From Phycisphaerales bacterium (GTDB lineage: Bacteria; Planctomycetota; Phycisphaerae; UBA1845): DNA of 64,000 nt. The DNA lies in NCBI GenBank assembly GCA_013140575.1, contig JABFSN010000070.1, positions 1-64,000 of the forward strand. Direction: 5' to 3'. Position numbers and translations under genes: made by a program. Of the stretch, positions 8,996 through 17,578 are shown piece by piece (position 1 is the first letter of the stretch; every line of letters starts with the position of its first letter). The notes below the pieces were generated by a model, which was not told where the DNA came from, ran no database searches, and was given only the letters and a program-made list of their open reading frames with translations.

Positions 8996-9184
8996 ATGCT
9001 ACCAGCTAAGAAAAAATCCAAAAACGACAAGCGGAAACGGCGCGCGCATCACGCGCTGACGCCGGCGCACATTGTGGCCTGCCCCAAATGCGGCAACGCG
9101 CGGCTGCCGCATTGCGCGTGCGGGCGGTGCGGGTACGTTAGCCGGAAACTGGTGCTACAAACGCATACAGCAGCAGAAGAATAG
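8996..9184 (+). CDS. rpmF: Ribosomal protein bL32
   Basis: A 62-residue very basic protein starting MLPAKKKSKNDKRKRRAHHA, the classic bL32 N-terminus. The zinc-ribbon type is retained: ACPKCGNARLPHCACGRCGY has two CxxC pairs. The ATG at 8996 was chosen over an upstream in-frame opening at 8945, because family members begin two to four residues before the Lys/Arg tract. As in many bacteria it heads the fatty-acid cluster, but plsX, which usually follows it, is absent here. Confidence 0.93.
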   Translation: MLPAKKKSKNDKRKRRAHHALTPAHIVACPKCGNARLPHCACGRCGYVSRKLVLQTHTAAEE

Positions 9185-9267
9185 GGCGGCTGCAGGGTTC
9201 GCCGCGCGGCCGGGTTTGTGGCGCGATGGGTCCTGAGACTGGTGCGGTCGTCCGTGAATCGGTGCTC

Positions 9268-9351
9268 GTGCGCCCCCCGGGCGGAAAAGAGAGAGGTGGC
9301 GCCCATCCCAGGGACTGAAGTCCCTGGGTAATAACGTGCGCCCTCCGGGCG
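9268..9351. repeat. 84-base composite palindromic repeat, copy 1
   Basis: The unit has three nested short palindromes: GCGCCCCCCGGGCG, then CAGGGACTGAAGTCCCTG, then GCGCCCTCCGGGC. A second copy of 82 bases lies at 10677-10758 after fabH, so the pair brackets that gene. The gap 9185-9557 holds no gene. It also has GGTCG-rich imperfect short repeats from 9367 to 9495. Confidence 0.8.
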
Positions 9352-9557
9352 AGGAGTTCAACGGCGGTCGCACGGCGGGCGATTGGCGGGCGGTCGCGGG
9401 GCGGTCGACGGCCGATCGGTGGGCGGTCGCGGGGCAGTCGGCGCGCAAACCAGTCGTTTGATCAGTCGTTTGATCAGTCGGTCGAACAGTCGGGTGCGCG
9501 ATTGATCGTGAGGTCCGTCATTCGATCCAACGTTCGCCGGAAGGGCTCGACACCACC

Positions 9558-10550
9558 ATGAAGATCAAAACGCCGGTGGTGATTCGCGGAACCGGGTCCT
9601 ACGCGCCGGAAGACGTGGTGACCAACGATTTTTTCGCCAGCTATCTCGATACCAGCGACGAATGGATTACGCAGCGATCGGGGATCAAGCGGCGGCATCG
9701 TGCCGGCCCAAAGGAGTCGTCGTCGACCATGGGGGCGGAGGCCGCCCGGCGAGCGATCGCGAACGCCGGTCTGAGCCCGAACGACATCGATCTGATCCTG
9801 CTGGCGACGGCCACGCCGGACGTGCCCATCCCGTCAACGGCGTGCCTGATGCAGCACGAGTTGGGTATTACGAATGTGCCGGCGTTGGACCTGTCGGCCG
9901 CGTGCGCCGGATTGATTTACGGTCTGATCATCGGCGGAAACATGATCGCGTCCGGCGGTCACGAAAACGTTTTGGTGGTGGGATCGGAGACGTTGACGCG
10001 CTACATGGATATGGAGGACCGATCGACGTGCGTGCTGTTCGGCGACGGGGCGGGGGCGGTGGTGCTGGGCCGTTCGCCCGATCCGGACCGTGGGTTTCTG
10101 TACACGCATTTCGGCGCCGACGGCAGCCTGTGGCGGATGATCTGGGTGCCGGCGGGGGGCAGTCGCGAGCCGACGTCGATGCGCACGGTCAACGAGAAGC
10201 TGCACTACATTCGCATGATGGGCCGCGACGTGTTCAAGGTCGTGGTGACCAAGATGGAGCAGTTGATCGACGAGGCGCTGGCGGCGACCGGATTGCACCC
10301 CGACCAGTTGACGTTGGTGTTGCCGCACCAATCGAATCTGCGGATTATTGAGTCGTTCCGTCGGCGGCTGGACCTGCCCGCGGACAAAGTCGCGGTGAAC
10401 ATTCATGAATACGGGAACACCAGCGCCGCATCGATCGGATTGGCGCTGGATGAAGCCCGGCGAACGGGGCGGGTGAAAGAGGGCGACCTGGTGTTGATGG
10501 TGGCGTTCGGCGCGGGTGTGACGTGGGGAACGATCGTGGCGCGATTGTAG
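9558..10550 (+). CDS. fabH: 3-oxoacyl-[ACP] synthase III (KAS III)
   Basis: Starts fatty-acid synthesis by condensing acetyl-CoA with malonyl-ACP. The Cys-His-Asn triad is present: C116 in DLSAACAGLI, H257 in LPHQSNLRI and N287 in EYGNTSAAS. The N-terminal thiolase-like half has SDEWITQRSGI. At 330 residues the length is normal. The start ATG at 9558 follows the weak ribosome-binding sequence AAGGG 14 bases upstream. It belongs to the cluster fabH-fabD-fabG-acpP-fabF on the same strand. It is bracketed by two copies of an 84-base palindromic repeat. Confidence 0.96.
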   Translation: MKIKTPVVIRGTGSYAPEDVVTNDFFASYLDTSDEWITQRSGIKRRHRAGPKESSSTMGAEAARRAIANAGLSPNDIDLILLATATPDVPIPSTACLMQHELGITNVPALDLSAACAGLIYGLIIGGNMIASGGHENVLVVGSETLTRYMDMEDRSTCVLFGDGAGAVVLGRSPDPDRGFLYTHFGADGSLWRMIWVPAGGSREPTSMRTVNEKLHYIRMMGRDVFKVVVTKMEQLIDEALAATGLHPDQLTLVLPHQSNLRIIESFRRRLDLPADKVAVNIHEYGNTSAASIGLALDEARRTGRVKEGDLVLMVAFGAGVTWGTIVARL

Positions 10551-10676
10551 GTCGGTCGGGCGGTCGGGTGACGTCAGAATGGTCGCGTGCGTTTCGTGTT
10601 TCCGAAGCCCACGGCATGTCCACGAGATTGGGACTGCGGGGTCCGTTTGCGACGCCACCAATCGAGGGTGATTTCC

Positions 10677-10758
10677 GTCCGCCCTCCGGGCGGGGGGGAA
10701 ATAGGGGCGGTCATCCTGGGACTGAAGTCCCTGGCCATGATCGTGCGCCCTACGGGCG
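10677..10758. repeat. Composite palindromic repeat, copy 2
   Basis: Same three-palindrome organisation as 9268-9351 (GCCCTCCGGGCG, CTGGGACTGAAGTCCCTGG, GCGCCCTACGGGC). It fills most of the 293-base gap between fabH and fabD and raises the question of whether fabD is cotranscribed with fabH. Confidence 0.8.
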
Positions 10759-10843
10759 GAATCGGGTGCGGGCGGTTTCGACCCGGAATCGGGGATTGAA
10801 GAACGTAGCAGCATTCGTGCGTCGTACGGGCGCAGGGAGTTGT

Positions 10844-11797
10844 ATGTCCCGCAGTGTGGTGATATTTCCGGGGCAGGGGGCGCAGGCGGTGGGGATGGGC
10901 CGCGACGTCGCGAAGAAAAGCGCGGCGGCCGCCGGCATATTTGAACGGGCCGACCGCGTGCTGGGGATCGAACTGTCGCGATGGTGTTTCGAGGGACCAG
11001 AGGATCGGCTGACGCGCACGGACATTCAGCAGCCGGCGATATTCACGACCAGCGCGGCGATCTGGGAGGCGATGGTGGAAGGCGGCGCTTCACGCGACAA
11101 TCTGCTGGGGGCGACGGCCGGATTGAGCCTGGGCGAATACACGGCGTTGTACGCGGCCGGGGCGATTTCGTTCGAGGACGGTTTGCGGCTGGTGCATCGC
11201 CGGGGGCAGTATATGCAGGAGGCGGCCGAGGCGTCGAAAGGGGGCATGGTGTCGATCGTGGGCGGCGATCGGCAAGCCGTCGAGGCGTTGTGCCGTGCGG
11301 CGGCGGGCAGCGACGAATTGGCGCCGGCCAATTTCAACTGTCCGGGCCAGATCGTGATCAGCGGTTCGATGGCGGCGTGCGAACGGGCCGTGGGCATGGC
11401 GAGCGAACACGGGGTGCGAGCGGTGATGTTGAAAGTGGCCGGCGCGTTCCATTCGGCGCTGATGGCGCCGGCGGCCGAGCGGTTGGCGGCGGCGTTGGCC
11501 GAGACGGCGATTCGGCCGCCGACGTGCCCGGTGGTATCCAACGTCGACGCGAAGCCGCACGGCGATCCGGCGTCGATTCGTGCCAAGCTGGCCCAACAAC
11601 TGACGCGCGCGGTGCGCTGGCAGGAATCGATAGAACGGTTGATCGCGGACGGCGCGACGCGGTTCATCGAAATCGGGCCCGGGCGGGTGTTGACCGGGCT
11701 GATGCGGAAGATCAATCGCGACGTGAAAACGATGAACGTAAGCGACGCGGCCGGGCTGGAGCAGGCATTGGCCGGGGTCGCGGCCATGCGGTCGTAG
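10844..11797 (+). CDS. fabD: Malonyl-CoA:ACP transacylase
   Basis: Loads malonyl groups on to acyl-carrier protein. The protein starts [19 protein letters not shown], with the oxyanion-hole Gln in PGQGAQ. The nucleophile S95 is in [12 protein letters not shown] and H203 in AGAFHSALM. The usual GHSLGE has Leu in place of the first His, a common variant. The ATG at 10844 was chosen because GCAGGGAG precedes it; an in-frame opening extends upstream to 10523 through a palindromic repeat and has no domain character. Ten bases separate it from fabG. Confidence 0.96.
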   Translation: MSRSVVIFPGQGAQAVGMGRDVAKKSAAAAGIFERADRVLGIELSRWCFEGPEDRLTRTDIQQPAIFTTSAAIWEAMVEGGASRDNLLGATAGLSLGEYTALYAAGAISFEDGLRLVHRRGQYMQEAAEASKGGMVSIVGGDRQAVEALCRAAAGSDELAPANFNCPGQIVISGSMAACERAVGMASEHGVRAVMLKVAGAFHSALMAPAAERLAAALAETAIRPPTCPVVSNVDAKPHGDPASIRAKLAQQLTRAVRWQESIERLIADGATRFIEIGPGRVLTGLMRKINRDVKTMNVSDAAGLEQALAGVAAMRS

Positions 11798-11807
11798 GGC
11801 GATTTCA

Positions 11808-12557
11808 ATGTCGAAGGAAAAGAACCCCGTCGCCATCGTCACCGGTGCGAGCCGGGGGATCGGTCACGCCATTGCCATGCGGTTGGCCGCCGATGGGGCG
11901 ACGGTGATCGCCTGCGCACGTGATGAAAGCAAGCTGATCGCGTTGGCGGCCGCGTCGAAGGAGGCGGGCCACGCGGGTTCGATCGAGGCGCTGGCGCTCG
12001 ACGTGTCGGATCGGGCGGCGATCGACCGCGCGGTGGGAACGGTGATCGATCGTCATGCCAGGATCGACGTGCTGGTGAACAACGCGGGGATCACGCGTGA
12101 CGGACTGGTCATGGCCATGGACGACGAGCAGTTCGACGCGGTGCTGACCACGAATTTGAAGTCGGTGTTCTGGCTGACGCGGGCGGTGAGCCGGCACATG
12201 TTGCGGGCCCGGCACGGGCGGATCATCAACATCAGCAGCATCAGCGGGGTGATGGGCAACGCGGGGCAGGCGAACTACGCGGCCAGCAAGGCTGGTGTCA
12301 TTGGGTTCAGCAAATCGGTGGCCAAGGAGTTGGCCAAGCGCGGGGTGACGTGTAACGTGGTGGCGCCGGGGTTCATCACCACGGACATGACCGAGGTGCT
12401 GCCGGCAGAAGTCAAGGAGACGTTCCTGAATCTGGTTCCGATGAAGCGGTTCGGCGGACCGGATGAAATCGCGTCGGTGGTGGCGTTCCTGGCGAGCGAC
12501 GCGTCATCGTACATGACCGGTCAGGTGCTGGTGGTCGATGGGGGGTTGCACATGTAG
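11808..12557 (+). CDS. fabG: 3-oxoacyl-[ACP] reductase
   Basis: NADPH-dependent short-chain dehydrogenase that reduces 3-oxoacyl-ACP in elongation. Cofactor motif TGASRGIG (12-19), NNAG (91-94), catalytic S144 in NISSISG, Y157 and K161 in NYAASKAG, and the C-terminal GQVLVVDGG. At 249 residues it is typical. It lies directly after fabD. Placement in the fab cluster supports FabG over the many other SDR paralogues. Confidence 0.95.
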   Translation: MSKEKNPVAIVTGASRGIGHAIAMRLAADGATVIACARDESKLIALAAASKEAGHAGSIEALALDVSDRAAIDRAVGTVIDRHARIDVLVNNAGITRDGLVMAMDDEQFDAVLTTNLKSVFWLTRAVSRHMLRARHGRIINISSISGVMGNAGQANYAASKAGVIGFSKSVAKELAKRGVTCNVVAPGFITTDMTEVLPAEVKETFLNLVPMKRFGGPDEIASVVAFLASDASSYMTGQVLVVDGGLHM

Positions 12558-12615
12558 CGTCGGGCGATTCGGGGGGGGCGGCTTGTTGCCGGTCGGACGG
12601 GGGTCGTTGGACAGG

Positions 12616-12644
12616 TTGCGGGGCGCAGGTGGGGACATTATATT
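12616..12644 (+). promoter_or_regulatory. Possible sigma70-type promoter upstream of acpP
   Basis: TTGCGG (12616-12621), a 17-base spacer, then TATATT (12639-12644), in the 147-base gap between fabG and acpP. TATATT is conspicuous in this G+C-rich stretch. acpP often has its own strong promoter. Prediction by eye. Confidence 0.4.
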
Positions 12645-12704
12645 CCCGCGTGCCTGCGTCACGGAGACGAGGGTTCGTTGGGCTGATCTGCAGGAGGAGC
12701 GCCG

Positions 12705-12956
12705 GTGCCGACACCTGAAGAAATAAAAGAAAAAGTCGTGAGCATTGTGAGCGAGCAGCTCAGCGTGGACAAGAACGAGATTCAGATGGAAACCTCGTTC
12801 GTCAACGATCTGAACGCGGACTCGCTGGATACCGTCGAACTGGTGATGGAGCTGGAGGACGAGTTCGACATCAACATTCCTGACGATGAGGCCGAGAAGC
12901 TGCAAACCGTCGGCCAGGCGATCCAGTACATCCAGAACCATTTCAAGGGCAAATGA
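12705..12956 (+). CDS. acpP: Acyl carrier protein
   Basis: An 83-residue acidic four-helix carrier. The phosphopantetheine attachment serine is S40 in [13 protein letters not shown]. The following helix II ([18 protein letters not shown]) is the usual partner-recognition helix. It starts at a GTG (12705), preceded by GGAGGAGCG. It lies between fabG and fabF, the common order. It carries the growing acyl chain in fatty-acid synthesis. Confidence 0.97.
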   Translation: MPTPEEIKEKVVSIVSEQLSVDKNEIQMETSFVNDLNADSLDTVELVMELEDEFDINIPDDEAEKLQTVGQAIQYIQNHFKGK

Positions 12957-12986
12957 CGCGTTCGTCGGGCACGTTGGAGTGAGGAC

Positions 12987-14228
12987 ATGTCGCGACGTCG
13001 CGTGGTGGTGACGGGGATGGGCGTCATCACGCCCCTCGGCGAGAGCGTGGATGCGTTCTGGGACCAGCTTCTGCTGGGCCGCAGCGGCATCCGCGAAGTC
13101 ACGCTGTTCGACACCACGGGATTCGACGTGCGCATCGGCGGAGAATGCACGGGTTTCGACGCGGACGCATGGATCGACCGCAAGGTCAACAAGCGGCTGG
13201 ATCGGTTCGCCCATTTTGCGCTGGCGGCCGCACAACAGGCCATGAAGGCGTCGGGGCTTGAACCCGCGGCTATGGATCTGGACCGCGCGGGGGTCATCAT
13301 CGGATCGGGCATCGGCGGGCTGATGGAACTGGAGACGCAGAAGCAGCGCCTCCTCGAAAAAGGCCCGAGCAAGGTGTCGGCGTTTACCATTCCCAAGCTG
13401 ATGGTCAACGCCGCCAGCGGGAACGTGTCGATCGAATTCGGGTTCCGCGGACCGTCCAACGCCGTGGCGACGGCGTGCGCGTCGGCCGCGGACGCGATGG
13501 GCGTGGCGTTGTCGTTTATCCGCAGCAACGTGGCGGACGTGATGATTACGGGTGGATCGGAGGCGGCGTTGACGCCGCTGGGTCTGACGGCGTTCGCGGC
13601 CATGAAGGCGCTGAGCAGCCGGGAGGCGCCGCCGACGGAGGCGTCCTGCCCGTTCGACGTGCGTCGCGATGGGTTCGTGCTTGCGGAAGGGGCGGGCGTG
13701 CTGGTGTTCGAGGAACTGGACCACGCCCGGTCGCGCGGCGCTCGAATTCTGGCCGAGGTGGTCGGCTATGGCGCGTCGGCCGACGCCAATCACATTACCC
13801 AGCCGCTGGAGGACGGGCGCGGCGCGGCGTCGGCGATGCGCCACGCGTTCCGCGATGCCGGCATGGAGCCCACGCAGGTGGCCTACGTCAACGCCCACGG
13901 CACGAGCACGCCGCTGGGCGACGTGGCCGAGACCGTGGCCATCAAAAACGTGTTCGGCGCCCACGCGCGGCGGTTGGCGGTCAGCAGCACGAAGAGTTCG
14001 ATCGGTCATTCGCTGGGCGCCAGCGGCGGCATCGAGATGGTGGTTTCGGTGCTGGCGGTGACCAACGGCGTCGCCCCGCCGACCATCAATTTGCAGTCGC
14101 CGGACCCGGCCTGTGACTTGGACTATGTGCCCAACACGCCCCGCGACCTGCGCATCGACGCGGTTATGAGCAATTCGTTCGGTTTCGGCGGGCACAACGC
14201 CAGCCTGATCGTCAAACGGTTCCCGTAA
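12987..14228 (+). CDS. fabF: 3-oxoacyl-[ACP] synthase II (KAS II)
   Basis: Chain-elongating ketoacyl synthase of 413 residues. The Cys-His-His triad is present: C164 in VATACASAADA, H304 in NAHGTSTPLGD and H341 in SSIGHSLGASGG. The N-terminus RRVVVTGMGVITPLG is typical. It is the last gene of the fab cluster, 30 bases after acpP. The next gene (FliN-like) begins about 110 bases on. Confidence 0.96.
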   Translation: MSRRRVVVTGMGVITPLGESVDAFWDQLLLGRSGIREVTLFDTTGFDVRIGGECTGFDADAWIDRKVNKRLDRFAHFALAAAQQAMKASGLEPAAMDLDRAGVIIGSGIGGLMELETQKQRLLEKGPSKVSAFTIPKLMVNAASGNVSIEFGFRGPSNAVATACASAADAMGVALSFIRSNVADVMITGGSEAALTPLGLTAFAAMKALSSREAPPTEASCPFDVRRDGFVLAEGAGVLVFEELDHARSRGARILAEVVGYGASADANHITQPLEDGRGAASAMRHAFRDAGMEPTQVAYVNAHGTSTPLGDVAETVAIKNVFGAHARRLAVSSTKSSIGHSLGASGGIEMVVSVLAVTNGVAPPTINLQSPDPACDLDYVPNTPRDLRIDAVMSNSFGFGGHNASLIVKRFP

Positions 14229-14336
14229 GCTGCTAAACAGGGTCCACGGTCGCGACGATAGGATCGGAAGCGGGCGCCGGTCGGGTTCCGTGGTTCGCGG
14301 GAACGCGGACCCGCACGCCCGCCGGACGAGGTTTTC

Positions 14337-14762
14337 GTGAGCTTTCTGGATCAGTCCGATATTGATTCGCTGTTGTCCGCCGGTGGTGCGCCCGGCGACG
14401 CGGGCGGCGACGCAGGCGGCGACGGAGCGGCCCGGACGGGGCGTTCACGTCCGTCGGCGCAGTTGCCGGCGCAGTTCCGTCTGGCGGCGTCGCGGAACCA
14501 GATTCAACGCATCATGCCCATTCGCGTGGCGTTGACCGTCCGCCTGGCCGAGCGGGTGATGCCGCTGGATAATGTTCTGGAGGTCAACATCGGAACGATT
14601 ATCGAATTCGAGCGCCATGCGGACGCGGAGTTGAATCTGATGGTCAACAACACTCCGATCGGCGTGGGCAACGCGGTCAAGTGCGGCGAGAACTTCGGAC
14701 TGCGGGTGGTGCGGATCGAGCCGTGGGCCATGCGCCTGCTGGAAGCCGGTCTGCTGCGGTAG
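14337..14762 (+). CDS. FliN/SpoA-domain protein, isolated
   Basis: A 141-residue protein starting at GTG with MSFLDQSDIDSLLSAGG, the DIDxLL-type N-terminal motif of FliN and FliM switch proteins. A Gly/Asp/Ala linker with GDAGGDAGGDG precedes a C-terminal SpoA domain (about residues 58-141: IMPIRVALTVRLAERVMPL, then VNNTPIGVGNAVKCGENFGLRVV). In flagellated bacteria this would be the C-ring subunit FliN, but no other flagellar or type III secretion gene is visible, so the role is open. It converges on the CCA-type gene with a two-base gap. Confidence 0.85.
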   Translation: MSFLDQSDIDSLLSAGGAPGDAGGDAGGDGAARTGRSRPSAQLPAQFRLAASRNQIQRIMPIRVALTVRLAERVMPLDNVLEVNIGTIIEFERHADAELNLMVNNTPIGVGNAVKCGENFGLRVVRIEPWAMRLLEAGLLR

Positions 14763-14764
14763 CG

Positions 14765-16033
14765 TCATTTCGAGCGAATCCGTTCGTCCATCAGAACCAT
14801 TGCGGCCGATCGATCGCGGACCGATTCGTTGAGTTGGGACCGGTAAACGGCGTCCAGGATGCGTCCGATATCCGGCCCCGCGGGCACGCCGCGGGCGAGA
14901 ACGTCCTCGCCGGTGATGAACGGCGCCGGGGCCACCGCGTCGCGCGGAATCGCCCGGGCGCGGGCCATCAACGCATCCCATGGGCCGAGCCCGGCGCCGT
15001 CGGCCAACAGGTCGCCGCGCAGCAACTCCGCGAGGTCGTCGAAATCGTCGTCGGCCATCAGCATTTTCAGGTCGGCCAATTCGAGCGAACGGGGATCGTG
15101 CACGCGCGGCAGCGATCGCAGCAACCATGCCACGCTACGCACCTCGTCGTTCGTGCATCGCAACGACCGGCAGACGGACTGGGCATCCGCGGGGGAACGG
15201 TCGCGGAGTACGACCGCCAGCGCCGGCGCGAAGCCGATGCCGCCCTCGATCGACGCCAGACGCGCAGCGATGCGGGCGCGCTCCGGTGCCGGCCAGTTCA
15301 ATCCCGCGACCAGGTGATTGGCCAATCCCGTTGACGTCAACCAACCCCACCCGTCGGCCCGCGTCGGATGCGTCAGGATCAGTTTCAGTTCCTCGCGAAT
15401 CCGTTCGGCGCTAATCGTCGGCAGGCGGTCCGCGTGCCGGGCGATGGCCGCCACCGTGTCCGCGTGAATGTCGAACCCCAGCCGCGCGGCGAAACGGACG
15501 GCCCGCAACAGGCGCAGATGGTCCTCGGCGAACCGGCGGTCGGGACCGCCGACGGTACGAATCAGACGGGCGTCCAGATCGGCCCGCCCGCCGACGTGAT
15601 CAATGACCCGATGGTCCGCAGGATCGTAGAATATGGCGTTGACGGTGAAATCGCGCCGGTGGGCGTCCTCAATCTCGCCGCCGAACACGACCTCGTCGGG
15701 ATGACGGCCGTCGCTGTAGGTTCCGTCGGCGCGGAAGGTGGCCACTTCGGTCATCACCCCGTGAAGCCGGACGATGACCACGCCGAATTTGGCCCCGACC
15801 AGTTCCGTTCTGCGAAACAGCCCACGGATGTCGTTCGGGCGGGCGTCGGTCACCACGTCGTAATCCTTGGGAGGCTGCCCCAGCAGCATGTCGCGGACAC
15901 ATCCGCCCGCCAGGTACGCCGTGTGACCGGCGTGGCGCAACGTACCGATGATGGATTCGGCCGTCTGCCGGACGCGATCATCCACCGGGTACGCCCTCCA
16001 CGGCCGGCGCGTTCGTGTCCGAACCGAGATCAT
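14765..16033 (-). CDS. CCA tRNA nucleotidyltransferase / poly(A) polymerase family
   Basis: Class II nucleotidyltransferase. The head domain has YLAGGCVRDMLLGQPPKDYD (GG plus the D-x-D metal ligands), then DFTVNAIFYD, then the helical neck EDHLRLLRAVRFAARLGF. The C-terminal part is helical with no HD domain. Substrate (CCA addition, A addition only, or poly(A)) cannot be settled by eye. The ORF opens at 16033 inside rsmD; the GTG at 15985 gives VDDRVRQTAESIIG and only an eight-base overlap, so it is the more likely start. Confidence 0.88.
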   Translation of the reverse strand: MISVRTRTRRPWRAYPVDDRVRQTAESIIGTLRHAGHTAYLAGGCVRDMLLGQPPKDYDVVTDARPNDIRGLFRRTELVGAKFGVVIVRLHGVMTEVATFRADGTYSDGRHPDEVVFGGEIEDAHRRDFTVNAIFYDPADHRVIDHVGGRADLDARLIRTVGGPDRRFAEDHLRLLRAVRFAARLGFDIHADTVAAIARHADRLPTISAERIREELKLILTHPTRADGWGWLTSTGLANHLVAGLNWPAPERARIAARLASIEGGIGFAPALAVVLRDRSPADAQSVCRSLRCTNDEVRSVAWLLRSLPRVHDPRSLELADLKMLMADDDFDDLAELLRGDLLADGAGLGPWDALMARARAIPRDAVAPAPFITGEDVLARGVPAGPDIGRILDAVYRSQLNESVRDRSAAMVLMDERIRSK

Positions 16034-16670
16034 CGCGCGGGCTCGCGGTCATCGATTCACGCGAATCGGCCGGCGGGGGGGTGGCCGTCACAAACGTGAT
16101 GCCGGTCGAACCGTAGACTCGTCGATCGGCCACGCACCACGCCGAACCGGGAATCACATCGGGCTGCACGCGGTCCTCGTGATGAAGGACGACGACGGAT
16201 TCGCCAGCGGCCCATGCGGCCAGATACAGGTCATTCAACAGCCGCGGAACGCGACCGGTCGGCGACGTATCGCGGGCATCCGCGTAGGGGGGGTCCACGA
16301 ACAGAATTCCGTATGGCGACGGCGGACGGGGTGTGGTCAAGGGACACGTCCAGGCGTTGACCCGCAGGACGCGGCATTCCGGTCCGGTGTCGAGGTCGTG
16401 CAGGTTGGATTTCAAGGTGGCCAACGCCGACCCCGCCCGTTCAAAAAAATCACAACCCGACGCCCCGCGTGACACCGCTTCCAGCCCCAGGCTGCCGCTA
16501 CCCGCGAACATGTCGGCCACGGCGACCGCCGGTATTCCGCCGGGCAGATCAAACCACGACGCGAGAATATCGAAGACGGCCTCGCGGACCCGATCGGGCA
16601 TGGGGCGGGTGCGGACGGTGGGCGGGTGTTCAATCCGGCGTGACCGCCATTTTCCGGCAATGATCCGCAT
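15978..16670 (-). CDS. rsmD: 16S rRNA (guanine966-N2)-methyltransferase
   Basis: SAM-dependent methyltransferase of small-subunit rRNA, 230 residues. It starts MRIIAGKWRSRRIEHPP, the typical RsmD N-terminus, with ADMFAGSGSLGLEAVSRGA (motif I) and LFVDPPYADA (the catalytic DPPY). The end overlaps the next gene on the strand (CCA-type). The C-terminal 25 residues (RESMTASPRDD...) are a low-complexity extension beyond the usual end. Confidence 0.93.
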   Translation of the reverse strand: MRIIAGKWRSRRIEHPPTVRTRPMPDRVREAVFDILASWFDLPGGIPAVAVADMFAGSGSLGLEAVSRGASGCDFFERAGSALATLKSNLHDLDTGPECRVLRVNAWTCPLTTPRPPSPYGILFVDPPYADARDTSPTGRVPRLLNDLYLAAWAAGESVVVLHHEDRVQPDVIPGSAWCVADRRVYGSTGITFVTATPPPADSRESMTASPRDDLGSDTNAPAVEGVPGG

Positions 16671-16753
16671 GTGCTCGCCTGCGTTTCCAAATCGACCCGT
16701 CGCATCAACGTCACATGGCGCCCGTCGATCAAATCCCGCTTCGGGCGGACGGA

Positions 16754-16921
16754 TTCACCGCGGAGGCGCGGAGGACGCGGAGAAAAAACCGGACTGTTAC
16801 CGGCGCAGAGCCGGAAATCGAGGCGGTCATAAAAGAACAAAAAAATAGGTTTGTGACGTTCCGCCGGTTAAGCTTCATTCATCACGTTCTTCCTCCGCGC
16901 TCTCCGCGCCTCCGCGGTGAA
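16754..16921. repeat. 168-base inverted-repeat element, copy 1
   Basis: The element is bounded by near-perfect terminal inverted repeats, TTCACCGCGGAGGCGCGGAG at the left and its complement ending GCCTCCGCGGTGAA at the right. The interior has an A-rich middle. A second copy of exactly the same length lies at 19219-19386, and a third with a longer interior at 58010-58258. It occupies the 426-base gap between rsmD and the YkgJ-like gene. No coding capacity. Confidence 0.85.
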
Positions 16922-16934
16922 CTCCCCCCATCGG

Positions 16935-16957
16935 GTCGCCCGCCCAAACCGGCTGAT
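16935..16957 (+). repeat. Short direct repeat GGTCGCCCGCCCAAACCGGC
   Basis: A 23-base sequence that recurs at 19157-19179 on the same strand. At the second site it encodes the last codons and stop of the HYExAFE gene. Here it lies 13 bases after the 168-base element; there it lies 39 bases before it. Confidence 0.75.
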
Positions 16958-17096
16958 CCGCCGGCTGCTAAGTCGCCGTATGCACGCGAATGGCGGGCCG
17001 TACGAAACCGGCGTCCACTTCCAGGACGATTGCGTGACGCGGTTCCCGTTTCTATAATCCGCCGCCACCCGACCCGTGGCAAGGAGAACCACCGCG

Positions 17097-17558
17097 ATGG
17101 GCTGCACGCTATGCGAACATTGCACGGCCGTCTGCTGCCAGTACGTCGCCCTGCCCATCGACAAGCCGGAAAACCGGCGTGATTTCGACGACATGCGTTG
17201 GTATCTGATGCACGAGGGCGTCACGGTGTTCGTCGAGGAAGGGGACTGGTACATCCAGTTTCGCACCCGCTGCCGCAACCTGCGGCCCGATTTCAAGTGC
17301 GGCGTTTACGAAACCCGCCCGACCATCTGCCGCGAATACAAGGCCCAGGATTGCGACTACGTCGGCGGCGACTATGTCTACGAACACCTGTTCACCGAAC
17401 CCGAGCAGCTTGTCGCCTTCGGCAAGGAGTTTTTGGCCAAACTGCGGAAACGCCCGCGGACGCGCAAACGATCGGCCCGTCCCGGCGTGTTGTCCCGCGG
17501 TCGGTCGAAATCGACCGCTGCGGGCAACGAGCGGTCGAAACGGGTCGCGGTCGGGTAG
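17097..17558 (+). CDS. YkgJ-family CxxCxxCC protein
   Basis: A 153-residue cytosolic protein starting MGCTLCEHCTAVCCQYVALP. The Cys cluster C-x2-C-x2-C-x4-CC is followed by RCRNLRPDFKCGVYETRPTIC, giving eight or more conserved Cys typical of the YkgJ/UPF0153 family, thought to bind iron-sulfur or zinc. The C-terminal 40 residues are Arg/Lys/Ser-rich and probably disordered. The ATG at 17097 follows AAGGAGAACC. Function unknown. The next gene (a lipoprotein) begins 20 bases later. Confidence 0.85.
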   Translation: MGCTLCEHCTAVCCQYVALPIDKPENRRDFDDMRWYLMHEGVTVFVEEGDWYIQFRTRCRNLRPDFKCGVYETRPTICREYKAQDCDYVGGDYVYEHLFTEPEQLVAFGKEFLAKLRKRPRTRKRSARPGVLSRGRSKSTAAGNERSKRVAVG

Positions 17559-17578
17559 CGGGCCGCGGGGAGACGGTC

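Noticed and set aside
9360-9500. Possible CRISPR array (GGTCGCGGGGCGGTCG and CAGTCGTTTGAT repeats)
   Set aside because: Units are short, irregular and lack equal-length spacers; no cas genes nearby.
10523-10843. N-terminal extension of FabD
   Set aside because: The in-frame stretch runs through a palindromic repeat and has no homology to the family. A ribosome-binding site precedes the inner ATG.
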